Of a stretch of 64,000 nucleotides of DNA, positions 36,206 through 45,698 are shown piece after piece; position 1 is the stretch's first letter, and each line of letters starts with the position of its first letter. A program made the position numbers and the translations under genes. Source of the stretch: Nocardioides sp. (GTDB lineage Bacteria > Actinomycetota > Actinomycetes > Propionibacteriales > Nocardioidaceae); assembly GCF_029937575.1 (NCBI RefSeq), contig NZ_JAPYPS010000018.1, positions 1 to 64,000 of the forward strand, written 5' to 3'. The notes under the pieces were generated by a model. The model did no database searches. It was not told where the DNA came from and was given only the letters and a program-made list of their open reading frames with translations.

Positions 36206-37074
36206 TGGCCACCTCGGTACTCTTCGACGCCCCCGGACCCAAGACGGTCGCCCGGCACCGTGCCTACACGATGGCCGCCTACGGCGGCCTCCTGCTCGTC
36301 GTGGCGTTCATCGCGTGGCGGCTCCAGCAGACCGGACAGTTCGCCTACGACCTGTGGGAGCCGGTGCTCACGCCCAGCATCATCGAGGTGATCCTCGTCG
36401 ACGGGCTCCTCAACACCCTCAAGATGGCGTTCAGCGCGATCATCCTGGCCGTCGTGTTCGGCCTCGTGTTCGGGATGGGCAAGCTGTCCGACCACGCCTG
36501 GGTGCGCTGGCCCTGCTGGCTCGTGGTCGAGTTCTTCCGAGCCGTGCCGGTGCTGCTCCTGATGGTCTTCATCTTCTACCAGTTCGGCGGTGTCACCAAC
36601 GGTGACCGCGGCGCCTACTGGAGCGTGGTCGCCGCCCTGACGCTCTACAACGGGTCGGTGCTCGCCGAGGTGTTCCGCGCCGGGCTCAACGCCGTCCCGT
36701 CGGGCCAGGCCGAGGCCGCCTACGCCCTGGGCATGCGCAAGTCGCAGGTCATGACGATCGTCCTGCTGCCGCAGGCGGTGAAGATCATGCTGCCCTCGAT
36801 CATCAGCCAGTGCGTCGTGGCCCTCAAGGACACCAGCCTCGGCTACGCGATCGCAGCCATCGGGCTGTCAACCGTCTCCCGCCTGGTCTACATCGAGTAC
36901 GGCAACCAGCTCCAGGTGGTGGCCGTGGTGGCGCTTCTCTACATCAGCGTCAACCTGGTCCTCACCGGCATCGCGACCTGGGTCCAGAAGAAGTTCGTCG
37001 GGGAGAAGAACCCGATCGACCTCACCCGTGCCGGCAACATGGACGGCGGGCAGAACACCGGCGGAGGGATCTGA
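36205..37074 (+). CDS. gluD: Glutamate-type ABC transporter, permease 2
   Basis: The product is 289 aa, the second membrane subunit, with a longer N-terminus than GluC and a periplasmic segment of about 35 residues after the first helix. The coupling loop is in LNAVPSGQAEAAYALGMRKSQ, and the FRAVPVLLLMVFIFY segment is typical of the family. The C-terminal tail is hydrophilic and Gly/Asn-rich. It is the last gene of the operon and ends 1 nt before the stop codon of a convergent gene. Confidence 0.92.
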   Translation: MATSVLFDAPGPKTVARHRAYTMAAYGGLLLVVAFIAWRLQQTGQFAYDLWEPVLTPSIIEVILVDGLLNTLKMAFSAIILAVVFGLVFGMGKLSDHAWVRWPCWLVVEFFRAVPVLLLMVFIFYQFGGVTNGDRGAYWSVVAALTLYNGSVLAEVFRAGLNAVPSGQAEAAYALGMRKSQVMTIVLLPQAVKIMLPSIISQCVVALKDTSLGYAIAAIGLSTVSRLVYIEYGNQLQVVAVVALLYISVNLVLTGIATWVQKKFVGEKNPIDLTRAGNMDGGQNTGGGI

Positions 37075-37075
37075 C

Positions 37076-37537
37076 CTATCCGTCAGCCGGCCGCGCGTCA
37101 CGGCCGTAGAGGGCCAGCACGCTGGCCTCGCGCCCGACGTCGGTGGAGACCAGCATCATCTCGAAGGCCCCGTCGACGTAGAGCTGCTCCCCTGCGTCGA
37201 CCGCGAACGCGAGGAGGAAGTCGAGGGTGGCGTCGTCGAGCTCGCCCGACATCCCCCGGGCGCGAGCGATGTCCCAGGCGTGCAGGATCACCTCGAGCGT
37301 CTCCAGGAGCGCGCGAGGCTGCCGGGTCAGGTGCTCCTCGTAGACCGCGAACAGGTCGGCGTCGTCGGAGACGATGCCGTGCGCGGCCAGTACGGCCTCG
37401 TGGTTGTCGGCCACGTGGGTGAGCACGTCCGAGATGGTCCAGCCGGGGCAGGACGGCACCGGCAGGAGCAGCTCGGCCGCTCCCAGCTGCGCCGTGGCGG
37501 CGCGGAACAGCGCGGCCCCGCGGGAGTAGGCCGTCAT
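37076..37537 (-). CDS. Maleylpyruvate isomerase-like (MDMPI N-terminal) protein
   Basis: The product is 153 aa, a single DinB-like four-helix domain. [18 protein letters not shown] and [13 protein letters not shown] carry the His residues that usually bind metal in mycothiol-dependent enzymes. It lacks the second domain present in the larger homologue at 20.5-21.3 kb. The reaction is unknown. Its ATG overlaps the end of rpe, so it is translated with rpe despite having no evident link to the pentose-phosphate pathway. Confidence 0.72.
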   Translation of the reverse strand: MTAYSRGAALFRAATAQLGAAELLLPVPSCPGWTISDVLTHVADNHEAVLAAHGIVSDDADLFAVYEEHLTRQPRALLETLEVILHAWDIARARGMSGELDDATLDFLLAFAVDAGEQLYVDGAFEMMLVSTDVGREASVLALYGRDARPADG

Positions 37538-38214
37538 CCTCGCTGCTCCTGGACCGCCTCCGCGGCTGTGCGCAGCGCGGTGACCATCGCGTCCGGGTCG
37601 TCGGCGTTGTAGACCGCACTACCCGCCACGAAGACGTCGGCGCCGGCCTCGGCGCAGCGCTCGATGGTCTCCAACGAGACCCCGCCGTCGACCTGCAGCC
37701 AGGTCTCGACGCCGTGCTTGTCCATCAGCTCCCGCGCCCGGCGGATCTTGGGAAGGCACAGGTCGAGGAACTTCTGTCCTCCGAAGCCGGGCTCCACGGT
37801 CATCAGCAGCACCATGTCGAGCTCGGGCAGCAGCGCCTCGTAGGGCTCGATGGGCGTCGCGGGCTTCAGTGCCATGGAGGCGCGGGCACCGGCCGCCCGG
37901 ATCTCCCGCGCCAGGCGTACCGGCGCCTTGGTCGCCTCCACGTGGAACGTCACCGACCCGCACCCGGCCTCGACGTACGCCGGAGCGTGGACGTCGGCGT
38001 CCTCGATCATCAGGTGCGCATCCAGCGGGGTCGACGTGCTGCGGGCGAGCGCCTCGACCATCGCCGGGCCGAAGGTCAGGTTGGGCACGAAGTGGTTGTC
38101 CATCACGTCGACGTGCACCCAGTCGGCGCTACCGATCCGCGCGACCTCGGCGCCCAGCGAGGCGAAGTCGGCGTTGAGGATGCTGGGCGTGATCTGGATG
38201 TGGGGCGACGGCAT
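37534..38214 (-). CDS. rpe: Ribulose-phosphate 3-epimerase
   Basis: The product is 226 aa, a TIM barrel that interconverts ribulose-5-phosphate and xylulose-5-phosphate. Motifs are [32 protein letters not shown] (metal ligands), [19 protein letters not shown] and LQVDGGV. I chose the ATG at 38214, 6 nt after TACGCT, so the message is probably leaderless. Following rsmB-fmt-def elsewhere in the window, it belongs to the conserved actinobacterial fmt-rsmB-rpe-rib neighbourhood. Confidence 0.95.
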   Translation of the reverse strand: MPSPHIQITPSILNADFASLGAEVARIGSADWVHVDVMDNHFVPNLTFGPAMVEALARSTSTPLDAHLMIEDADVHAPAYVEAGCGSVTFHVEATKAPVRLAREIRAAGARASMALKPATPIEPYEALLPELDMVLLMTVEPGFGGQKFLDLCLPKIRRARELMDKHGVETWLQVDGGVSLETIERCAEAGADVFVAGSAVYNADDPDAMVTALRTAAEAVQEQRG

Positions 38215-38330
38215 GGGGCGAGCGTATCGGCGCCGATCCGGCTCCAGCGCAGCGGTGAACGGCACGGACCCGCGATGGGCCATCCCGGTGGGTGAGGCCG
38301 AGCGCCGCGCCGTGGCACGATGCTCGGGGG

Positions 38331-38426
38331 ATGAAGCTCCTCATCGGCCTGATCATCATCGTCGTGCTGGCCTACCTCGGCTACCGCATGTTCTTCGTCA
38401 ACGCGCGCGGCACCCGGCGGCACTGA
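38331..38426 (+). CDS. 31-aa membrane microprotein
   Basis: The frame encodes one hydrophobic helix ([21 protein letters not shown]) followed by a short basic tail (ARGTRRH). The ATG is preceded by a GGGGG stretch. Its stop lies 4 nt before the ATG of the glutamine amidotransferase gene, which suggests translational coupling. The topology would be N-out/C-in by the positive-inside rule. I know no matching family, and its size makes the call tentative. Confidence 0.5.
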   Translation: MKLLIGLIIIVVLAYLGYRMFFVNARGTRRH

Positions 38427-38430
38427 CGAG

Positions 38431-39384
38431 ATGTGCCGCGTTCTCGCCTACGTCGGACCGGAGCTGCCCCTCGAGAGCCTGCTGCTGACCCCGGACAACA
38501 GCCTGATCAACCAGACCCTGGACCCCGAGCTGCACCCGCTCCTCCAGCTTGCGGGGTGGGGATTCGGGGGCTGGAGTGAGCACCTGCTGAAGCCGGAGAA
38601 GCCGTTCGTCTACCGGCGGCCGGTCGCGGCCTTCTACGACGACAACGCCGAGGGGATCATCCCGAGCCTGCAGGCCAGCACCCTCCTCGCGCACGTGAGG
38701 GCTGCGTCCTACGATGCCGGAGCGGTCCTGGCCGACGAGAACTGCCATCCCTTCTGCTACGAGGGGACCCGCTGGATCTTCGCCCAGAACGGTTCCCTGC
38801 CGAGCTGGACCCTCCTGCAGCGAGAGCTGCTGGTGCACTGCAAGGACGAGTACCTGCGGCAGATGCGGGGCACCACCGACACCGAGTTCCTCTACGTCCT
38901 GCTGCTGTCCCTGCTGACGGGAGACAGCAACGAGGAGGTCCAGCACGCCTTCGAGCGACTCATGCTGATCATCGTCGAGGCCATGCGGACTCTCGACCTG
39001 GTGGGGCTCACCAAGCTCAAGATCGCCCTGGTCTCCCAGGACCGCATCATCGGGGTGAACTGGGGCGCCGGCCACGAGGGAGAGATCGACGTGACCGGGG
39101 ACTGGCGGGAGCTGCGGAGGTCCGGCCCCGGCACCGACGACCACGCTCTGTCCATGCTGCTCGAGCCCATGTACCTGCTGATGGGACAGAACTTCCACCA
39201 CCACGAGGGCTCCTACGAGGTCGACGCGTGCGCCGAGGACGAGGCCACGTCGGCCATCTTCGCCAGCGAGGCCCTGACCGAGGACGACACCGACTGGCTG
39301 CACCTGCAGTTCGGGGAGATCGTCTTCATCGAGAACGCCGATGGGCGGGCGACCCGAGAGGTGCGCCGTCTCCAGCCTCGGTGA
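38431..39384 (+). CDS. Class II glutamine amidotransferase
   Basis: The product is 317 aa, starting MCRVLAYVG with Cys2 as the expected N-terminal nucleophile after Met removal. LLAHVRAASYDAG and NCHPFCYEGTRWIFAQNGSL match the glutaminase fold of the EgtC/YafJ group. No synthetase domain is fused, so the ammonia acceptor is unknown. The last 60 residues are acidic and possibly regulatory. The gene follows a membrane microprotein by 4 nt and converges with the minus-strand pair at 39400-40808. Confidence 0.85.
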   Translation: MCRVLAYVGPELPLESLLLTPDNSLINQTLDPELHPLLQLAGWGFGGWSEHLLKPEKPFVYRRPVAAFYDDNAEGIIPSLQASTLLAHVRAASYDAGAVLADENCHPFCYEGTRWIFAQNGSLPSWTLLQRELLVHCKDEYLRQMRGTTDTEFLYVLLLSLLTGDSNEEVQHAFERLMLIIVEAMRTLDLVGLTKLKIALVSQDRIIGVNWGAGHEGEIDVTGDWRELRRSGPGTDDHALSMLLEPMYLLMGQNFHHHEGSYEVDACAEDEATSAIFASEALTEDDTDWLHLQFGEIVFIENADGRATREVRRLQPR

Positions 39385-39399
39385 GGATCCCCCGCCGAC

Positions 39400-39822
39400 T
39401 CACTGCTCCTCGCGGACGAACTCCACGTCGAGGTCCTCGACCTGGCAGCCCAGCAGCTGCAGGGCACGCACCAGCTGCAGCGCCAACCGGTTGGCCGAGA
39501 TCAACGGAGTCTGACGGGAGAAGGTCCGGAACTCCTCGGACCACGGCTTCTCCCACCCGCGACCGAGGAGGGTCTCGATCGTCTCCGGCGGCATCTCCCA
39601 GTCCCCGCCGAAGGCCTTGGCACCGACGACCTCGCCGATGAGGAAGTCACGCGCCGCCGTGACCTGCACGAAACGCCGCGGCCCGGGCACCACCCGCGTG
39701 CCACCGAACAGGCCCTTCCTCACGACCTGCTGCTTGTCCCCGACGACCAGCGAGTCGTCGAGGTCCAGCGCGATGATCGCCGACGTCAGCCTGCGGTTCA
39801 CGTCGTCCCAGTCACCTCTCAT
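39400..39822 (-). CDS. Hypothetical protein coupled to the LigD-type polymerase
   Basis: The product is 140 aa and I do not recognise it with confidence. It begins MRGDWDDVNRRLTSAIIALD and ends with a helical NRLALQLVRALQLLG segment and an acidic tail; the overall look recalls small YbjN/secretion-chaperone-like folds. Its ATG overlaps the stop of the polymerase gene upstream (ATGA), so the two are made together. This suggests a helper in DNA repair or simply read-through translation. Confidence 0.6.
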   Translation of the reverse strand: MRGDWDDVNRRLTSAIIALDLDDSLVVGDKQQVVRKGLFGGTRVVPGPRRFVQVTAARDFLIGEVVGAKAFGGDWEMPPETIETLLGRGWEKPWSEEFRTFSRQTPLISANRLALQLVRALQLLGCQVEDLDVEFVREEQ

Positions 39823-40808
39823 GCCTGCGCTCGGTCCCCTTCCTCCGGTGCGTCGGGCACGGCCGCGCCGTTCGCCTCGTCGCGTTCGGCCCACTCCAGC
39901 AGCGGCGCCAGGTCGAAGACGTGAGCGTCGATGTCCTCGTGCAGGTCGCCGACCTCGGCGAACCTCGCCGGCATCGTGGTGATCGTGAAGTCCCCCGGCT
40001 CGGCGTCGTCGACCTCGTCCCAGCGCACCGGCGCCGAGACGCGGGCCTCCGGCACCCCCCGCACGGAGTAGGCGGCCGCGATCGTGTGGTCGCGAGCGTT
40101 CTGGTTGTAGTCCACGAACAGCTGATGGGGGTCGCGATCCTTGCGCCACCACGTGGTCGTCACGTCGTCGGGCGCGCGCCGCTCGACCTCGCGCGCGAAG
40201 GCGAGCGCGGCGCGCCGTACGGCCTTGTGACCGTGGTCGGGCTCGATGCGGACGTAGACGTGCAGCCCGGAGCCCCCGCTGGTCTTGGGAAAGCCCACCG
40301 CGCCGAGCTCGTCGAGGAGCTCGCGGGTCACCGCGGCCACCCGTCGCACCTGGGCGTAGTCGGACAGCGGCCCCGGATCGAGGTCGATGCGCCACTCGTC
40401 GGGTCTCTCGGGGTCCTCGCGACGGCTGTTCCACGGGTGGAACTCCACCGTCGACATCTGCACGGCCCAGATGACCGCGCCGAGCTCGGTGACGCAGAGC
40501 TCGTCGGCGGTCCGGTTCCAGCGCGGGAAGTGCAGCTGCACGGTCTCGACCCACGGGGGCGCACCCTGCGGGAGTCGCTTCTGGTGGACCTTCGGCCCCT
40601 CGATGCCCTTGGGGAACCGGTGCAGCATGCAGGGTCGCTCGAAGAGGGCGTTGACGATGCCCGGACCGACTGCCAGGTAGTACTCCACCAGGTCGAGCTT
40701 GGTGGCTCCCCCGTCACCGACCGCCGGGAAGTAGACCCGGTCCGGGTTGCTGACGCGCACGACGCGGTCGTCGACCTCGATCTCGATGGACGGGGACTTC
40801 GTGGGCAC
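39819..40808 (-). CDS. Stand-alone LigD-type DNA polymerase/primase domain
   Basis: The product is 329 aa, an archaeo-eukaryotic primase-type polymerase (LigD PolDom family). Catalytic Asp pairs are in WRIDLDPGP, the nucleotide-binding motif is KTSGGSGLHVYV, and VDYNQNARDHTIA completes the active site. It fits the mycobacterial Prim-PolC/PolD group, which works in gap filling and excision repair rather than being fused to ligase and nuclease. No Ku or ATP-dependent ligase gene is nearby. The start is a GTG. Confidence 0.88.
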   Translation of the reverse strand: MPTKSPSIEIEVDDRVVRVSNPDRVYFPAVGDGGATKLDLVEYYLAVGPGIVNALFERPCMLHRFPKGIEGPKVHQKRLPQGAPPWVETVQLHFPRWNRTADELCVTELGAVIWAVQMSTVEFHPWNSRREDPERPDEWRIDLDPGPLSDYAQVRRVAAVTRELLDELGAVGFPKTSGGSGLHVYVRIEPDHGHKAVRRAALAFAREVERRAPDDVTTTWWRKDRDPHQLFVDYNQNARDHTIAAAYSVRGVPEARVSAPVRWDEVDDAEPGDFTITTMPARFAEVGDLHEDIDAHVFDLAPLLEWAERDEANGAAVPDAPEEGDRAQA

Positions 40809-40853
40809 CTGCTCACCGTAGTCGGCCGACGACCGGGGCGAGGTCGACCAGTG

Positions 40854-42260
40854 CTACTGCTTGCGCAACAACGCCATGAACATCGCGTCGGTGTTGTGCC
40901 GGTGGGGCCATAGCTGGAGGGTGCCGGGCAGCCGCCCGGCACAGTCCGGCACGCCGGGCAACAGGCCCGAGGCGTCCTCGAGGACGACGTCGCCGCGCGC
41001 GCCCACCACGGCGCTCACCAGGTCGGTCGTCTCCGAGGTGATCGGCGAGCAGGTCGCGTAGAGCACCACTCCCCCGGGGCGAACCAGGTCCAGAGCCGCC
41101 CCGAGCAGAGTCCGCTGCAGCAGGACCAGCGGCACCATGTCGCTGGGCTTTCGCCGCCAACGCGCCTCCGGCCGGCGCCGGAGCGCTCCGAGCCCGGAGC
41201 ACGGAGCGTCGACCAGCACCCGGTCGACGGACCCGGCTGCGAGAGGGGGTGTGCGTCCGTCTGCCGTGACGACGCCGACCGTGCCGGGCGAGCCCCGCAA
41301 GGCTCTCCCGACCAGTCGCGCGCGATGCGCCTGCGCCTCGATCGCCAGCAGCGTGGCCTGACGTTCTCCCGCGAGGGCGGCCAGGAGCGCCGCCTTGCCA
41401 CCGGGTCCGGCGCACAGGTCGACCCACGTGCGGTCGAGACCGTCGACCGGCGCCGCCGCCAGCACCGCGGCCACCAGCTGAGAGCCCTCGTCCTGGACCC
41501 CGGCCCGCCCGTCGGCCACCGCCGGGACCTCACCGGGGGCGCCGCCCTCCAGCGTCACGCCGTACGGCGAGTAGGGGGTGGGCGTGCCGGGCAGCTCGTC
41601 ACGGGTGGATCGCCCCGGACGGGCGACCAGGGTGACCTTGGGCGGGACGTTGTCGGCTGCGAGCAGGGCTTCGAGCTCGGCGGCACCGACGGCTTTGCGC
41701 AGCTCGTCGACGATCCAGGCCGGGTGGCTGAAGGCGATCTCGGCGTGACGCTGGGGGTTGCGTTCCCGCGCGGGTGCTACCTGGGCGATCCAGGACTCCA
41801 GGTCCTGCGCGGCGACCTTGCGGAGCACCGCGTTGGTGAAGCCCGCCGCGCCCTCGCTGACCGTGGAGCGGACCAGGTCGACGGACGTGCTGATCGCAGC
41901 GTGGTCCGGCACCCGCATCGCGAGCAGCTGGTGCGTGCCCAGACGCAGCACGTCGAGGACCTTGGCCTCCACCTTGGACAGCGAGCGGTCGATGCAGGCC
42001 CCGAGAACGGCGTCGTAGGTGCCACGCCAACGGATGGAGCCCGAGGCGAGCTCGGTGACGAAGGCGGCGTCGCGCGGGCTCAGCGCGAAGTGACTCACGA
42101 CGGCGGGCAGCACCAGGTTGGTGTAGGCGTCGTCGACACGCACGGTCTTGAGTACCTGGAGCGCCGCGAGGCGCGCGACGTCGACGTCGGTGCGCCGCGG
42201 GCCACGGCTCGCCTGTCCGGCGCGCCCGCCTCGGGGACTGCGACGCGGCTGGTCAGCCAT
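40854..42260 (-). CDS. rsmB: 16S rRNA m5C967 methyltransferase
   Basis: The product is 468 aa. An N-terminal NusB-like RNA-binding domain (about 25-165) precedes the SAM-dependent methyltransferase domain, with [16 protein letters not shown] and the catalytic [18 protein letters not shown] and ATCSPITSE cysteines. The first 25 residues are basic and disordered. Its start lies inside the end of fmt (8-nt overlap), as in many actinobacteria. Confidence 0.94.
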   Translation of the reverse strand: MADQPRRSPRGGRAGQASRGPRRTDVDVARLAALQVLKTVRVDDAYTNLVLPAVVSHFALSPRDAAFVTELASGSIRWRGTYDAVLGACIDRSLSKVEAKVLDVLRLGTHQLLAMRVPDHAAISTSVDLVRSTVSEGAAGFTNAVLRKVAAQDLESWIAQVAPARERNPQRHAEIAFSHPAWIVDELRKAVGAAELEALLAADNVPPKVTLVARPGRSTRDELPGTPTPYSPYGVTLEGGAPGEVPAVADGRAGVQDEGSQLVAAVLAAAPVDGLDRTWVDLCAGPGGKAALLAALAGERQATLLAIEAQAHRARLVGRALRGSPGTVGVVTADGRTPPLAAGSVDRVLVDAPCSGLGALRRRPEARWRRKPSDMVPLVLLQRTLLGAALDLVRPGGVVLYATCSPITSETTDLVSAVVGARGDVVLEDASGLLPGVPDCAGRLPGTLQLWPHRHNTDAMFMALLRKQ

Positions 42261-43194
42261 CGGCGCCCAGGACGAGTCCGGACTCCAACCGCGCCCCGCG
42301 CGCCCAGTCGGCCACGTCCATCTGCTTCTTGCCGAACGGCTTGACCTCGCCGAGCCGTACGGCGTACGAGCCCGTGCCGATCAGCACCTGCTTCTTGCCG
42401 ACCGCCAGCTCACCGGGCGGCAGTCGTAGCCCGTCGGCGGGGTCGGTCAACGTGACCGGACCGATCTTGATGCGCTCACCCTCGTGCGTCGACCACGCAC
42501 CCGGCGCCGGCGTGCAGGCGCGGATCCGCCGGTCCACCGCAGCGGCCGGCTCGGTCCAGTCGACGTGGGCGTCCTCGACGAGGATCTTCGGCGCGAGGCT
42601 GACGCCGTCGGTCGGTTGGTCGAGGGCGGCGATCTCACCCTTCTCGAGTCCGTCAAGCGTGGCGACGAGGAGTCCGGCGCCTCCCTCGGCCAGGCGGGTG
42701 AGCAGGTCACCCGCCGTGTCGGTGGGTCGGATCCGCTCGGTCATCACCCCGAACGTGGGCCCGGCATCCATGGCCTTCACGATCCGGAAGGTCGTCGCAC
42801 CGGTGACCTCGTCACCGGCCCAGATGGCGTGCTGGACAGGTGCGGCACCTCGCCAGGCGGGCAGGCAGGAGAAGTGCAGGTTCACCCAGCCGAGCGGCAC
42901 GATGTCGAGTGCCGACTGCGGAAGCAGCGCGCCGTAGGCGACCACGGGACAGCAGTCCGGCTCGAGGGCCCGCAGTGCGGCCTGGAAATCGGGGTCGCGC
43001 GGGTGCTCGGGCTTGAGCACCTCGATGCCGAGCTCCGCGGCGCGCTGGGCGACCGGACTGGCGACCAGCTTGCGGCCACGACCGGAGGGGGCGTCCGGGC
43101 GGGTGACGACGCCCACCAGGTCGTGGTCGGAGGCGTGGATCGCCTCGAGGGCGGGCACGGCCACCTCGGGGGTGCCGGCGAAGACCAGTCTCAT
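42253..43194 (-). CDS. fmt: Methionyl-tRNA formyltransferase
   Basis: The product is 313 aa and formylates initiator Met-tRNA with 10-formyl-[20 protein letters not shown] N-terminus, [25 protein letters not shown] (formyl-donor site) and the DAGPTFG motif are present, followed by the tRNA-binding C-terminal domain. It lies 9 nt after def and overlaps rsmB. Confidence 0.96.
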   Translation of the reverse strand: MRLVFAGTPEVAVPALEAIHASDHDLVGVVTRPDAPSGRGRKLVASPVAQRAAELGIEVLKPEHPRDPDFQAALRALEPDCCPVVAYGALLPQSALDIVPLGWVNLHFSCLPAWRGAAPVQHAIWAGDEVTGATTFRIVKAMDAGPTFGVMTERIRPTDTAGDLLTRLAEGGAGLLVATLDGLEKGEIAALDQPTDGVSLAPKILVEDAHVDWTEPAAAVDRRIRACTPAPGAWSTHEGERIKIGPVTLTDPADGLRLPPGELAVGKKQVLIGTGSYAVRLGEVKPFGKKQMDVADWARGARLESGLVLGADG

Positions 43195-43203
43195 CGGTAC
43201 CTC

Positions 43204-43749
43204 TCAGAGCCCCAGACCACGGGTGGCGTGCGGGCTGACCTTGACGGTGGGACGCTCCAGCCCGAACCACTCCGACTCACGGATCTCCCGCATGGCCAGC
43301 TTGCGGGCTGCGGCGTCGAGTCGGTCGATGAAGAGCACGCCGTCGAGGTGGTCTGTCTCGTGCTGGATCGCCCGGGCCAACAGCTCGGTGCCCTCGATGG
43401 TGACGGGTTCGCCGTGCATCGACCAGCCACGGGCGACCACGGACAGCGCACGGGTGCAGTCGAACGTGAGGTCGGGCAGCGACAGGCACCCCTCCGGCCC
43501 GTCCTGCAGCTCGCTGGACAGCGTGAGGTCGGGGTTGACCAGGTGACCGACCTCGCCGTCGACGTTCCAGGTGAAGACACGCAGCCCGACCCCGATCTGC
43601 GGCGCCGCGAGACCCGCACCCGGAGCCTCGAGCATCGTGTCGGTGAGATCGGCGACGAGCATGCGGAGCTCCTTGTCGAAGTCCACGACCTCCTGGGCCC
43701 TGGACCGCAGCACCGGGTCCCCGAAGAGGCGGATCGGCTGGATGGCCAC
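43204..43749 (-). CDS. def: Peptide deformylase
   Basis: The product is 181 aa. The three signature motifs are complete: GAGLAAPQIG, EGCLSLPDL and the metal-binding QHETDHLDG. It removes the N-formyl group from new proteins, the reverse partner of fmt next door. MAIQPIRLFGDPVLR is the standard actinobacterial start. Confidence 0.96.
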   Translation of the reverse strand: MAIQPIRLFGDPVLRSRAQEVVDFDKELRMLVADLTDTMLEAPGAGLAAPQIGVGLRVFTWNVDGEVGHLVNPDLTLSSELQDGPEGCLSLPDLTFDCTRALSVVARGWSMHGEPVTIEGTELLARAIQHETDHLDGVLFIDRLDAAARKLAMREIRESEWFGLERPTVKVSPHATRGLGL

Positions 43750-43907
43750 GGAGCTCCTTGCAGGATGGGGTCAGGCGCCGTGTCTGCCCGGGACAGCGCC
43801 TCCGCAGAGTTTAGGGGTCGCCTCCCCAGCGGCGCAGCCTGGGCCCGTGCATGGTTGCGCGCAAGGCGGTCACCTGCTGTTCACTCGTCCTCCCTAGCCT
43901 GGCGCGC

Positions 43908-44798
43908 GTGCTTGACGACGTACGCCACTACATCGACCGCCTGCAGATCGAGGGCCACCGGATCGGCGAGGACCATGACGACGACCCGGTCCTGATCGAC
44001 CCGGCCGGTCGCGCCGTCGACACCTGGCGGGAGAACTACCCCTACGGCGAGCGTCTCGACCGCGCGGTCTACGACGAGACCAAGTACCTCCTCCAGGTGG
44101 AGCTCCTCAAGTTCCAGAGCTGGGCGGCCCGCACGGGCACCAAGCACGTCCTCCTCTTCGAGGGCCGCGACGCAGCCGGCAAGGGAGGCACGATCAAGCG
44201 CTTCATGGAGCACCTCAATCCTCGCTACGCCCGGACGGTCGCGCTGACCAAGCCCAGCGACCGCGAGCAGTCGGAGTGGTACTTCCAGCGTTACGTCCAG
44301 CATCTCCCGACAGCCGGCGAGATGGTCCTCTTCGACCGCTCCTGGTACAACCGAGCCGGGGTCGAGCGGGTGATGGGCTTCGCCGAGCCAGAGCAGTACG
44401 AGCAGTTCATGGGGCAGGCTCCGCTCTTCGAGCGGATGCTCGTCGACAGCGGGATCTCGGTCACGAAGTACTGGTTCTCGGTGACGCAGTCCGAGCAGCG
44501 CACCCGCTTCATCATCCGGCAGGTCGATCCCGTGAGGCAGTGGAAGCTGTCACCGATGGACCTGCAGTCGCTGGACAAGTGGGACGCCTACACCGCCGCC
44601 AAGGAGGCGATGTTCCGCCGCACGGACACCGAGTGGGCGCCGTGGACCACGATCAAGTCCAACGACAAGAAGCGGGCCCGGATCAACGCGATGCGGCACT
44701 TCCTGTCGGGCTTCGAGTACGACGGCAAGGACCACGAGGTCGTCGGCACACCGGACCCCCTGATCGTGGTGCGCGGCGTCGAGGCAGTGGGCGACTGA
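43908..44798 (+). CDS. ppk2: Polyphosphate kinase 2
   Basis: The product is 296 aa, a single-domain PPK2, which transfers phosphate between polyphosphate and nucleotides. Walker A is GRDAAGKGGTIKR, Walker B is VLFDRSWYNRAGVE, and the lid includes RFIIRQVDPVRQWKLS. The GTG at 43908 lies 7 nt behind the -10 box TAGCCT, so the message is probably leaderless; a longer frame would begin upstream of this promoter. Its stop is 4 nt from that of a convergent lipoprotein gene. Confidence 0.93.
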   Translation: MLDDVRHYIDRLQIEGHRIGEDHDDDPVLIDPAGRAVDTWRENYPYGERLDRAVYDETKYLLQVELLKFQSWAARTGTKHVLLFEGRDAAGKGGTIKRFMEHLNPRYARTVALTKPSDREQSEWYFQRYVQHLPTAGEMVLFDRSWYNRAGVERVMGFAEPEQYEQFMGQAPLFERMLVDSGISVTKYWFSVTQSEQRTRFIIRQVDPVRQWKLSPMDLQSLDKWDAYTAAKEAMFRRTDTEWAPWTTIKSNDKKRARINAMRHFLSGFEYDGKDHEVVGTPDPLIVVRGVEAVGD

Positions 44799-44802
44799 CG
44801 AC

Positions 44803-45639
44803 TCAGGAGCAGGGTTGGTCGCCCGGAAGAACGGCCGCGGCCGAGACCGAGTAGACAGCGCCGTCCTGGCGGAACATCGTCGTCAGGGAGGCCTGGCTGA
44901 GCGTGTCGACGAGTCCTTGCGCCGGGACCACCTGACAGCCATCGATGTCGGCCAACGACACTTCGTCTGCCGGCCAGGCCTGGACGTCGCGGTCCAGGTC
45001 GGTCGCCATGACGTACGCCGCCAGCTCGGTCGGTGCGAAGTCGTCGGAGTCGAGACCGTCGACGAGTGCGGTCACGGCCACGATGAAGTCGCCGAGTGCC
45101 GCCCGCTCGGCCTGCTCCTCGTCGAAGCCCAGGGCGTAGGCGTCGTGCTGCCAGGTCTGGCCCTCGGCGGTCACGATGACCGAGGTGGTCGGGGCGTCGG
45201 AGATCTGCGGGCCGCCGCTGGTGTCGGTGTAGTCCGGCGGGGCACCGAGCAGGCCCGCGTCCTCGGCCAGTCGCAGGACCTCCTGCACCTGGGCCTCGTC
45301 CAGCGTCGTCACCGTCATCGGGATCAGCCGCGTCTGCTCGCTGACCTCGCCCTGTCGGAACAGGCGCCCGTCACCGGACAGCAGGAACGTCGGCTGGTTG
45401 GTGAACGCGTACTCCACCGGGACGAACCCGCCGCCCGTCTCGATCGAGAGCACGACCTCGTCGGCGCCGGTCGGGTGCGTGAGCATGACGGGGTCCTCGG
45501 CCGCCGTGGGACTCGCCGACGGCGCCGCGGACGGGCTGCCGGCGGGGTCGCTGGCCACGTCGACGCCGGCGTCACCGCCGCATCCACCCAGCAGCACGAG
45601 GGCCAGGGCGGAGAGGGGCAGCGCGAGGTAGTTCTTCAT
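44803..45639 (-). CDS. Putative lipoprotein of unknown function
   Basis: The product is 278 aa. The signal ends in LLGGC (Cys20), followed by a Ser/Ala/Pro-rich linker (about 30-50) and a globular domain with TFLLSGDGRLFRQGEV, DEAQVQEVLRLAEDAGLL and two late cysteines (DGCQVV, QPCS). I know no assigned function. It lies between ppk2 (convergent) and priA (same strand, upstream). Confidence 0.8.
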   Translation of the reverse strand: MKNYLALPLSALALVLLGGCGGDAGVDVASDPAGSPSAAPSASPTAAEDPVMLTHPTGADEVVLSIETGGGFVPVEYAFTNQPTFLLSGDGRLFRQGEVSEQTRLIPMTVTTLDEAQVQEVLRLAEDAGLLGAPPDYTDTSGGPQISDAPTTSVIVTAEGQTWQHDAYALGFDEEQAERAALGDFIVAVTALVDGLDSDDFAPTELAAYVMATDLDRDVQAWPADEVSLADIDGCQVVPAQGLVDTLSQASLTTMFRQDGAVYSVSAAAVLPGDQPCS

Positions 45640-45698
45640 GGTGGTGTGACGATACGGCTGCGACAGCGGTTCCGCCTCCGCACCGGTGACCGGCTCGC

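Noticed and set aside
35485..37074. A 529-codon plus-strand frame spanning gluC and gluD
   Set aside because: The first half is out-of-frame gluC sequence, and the true GluD begins at the ATG at 36205.
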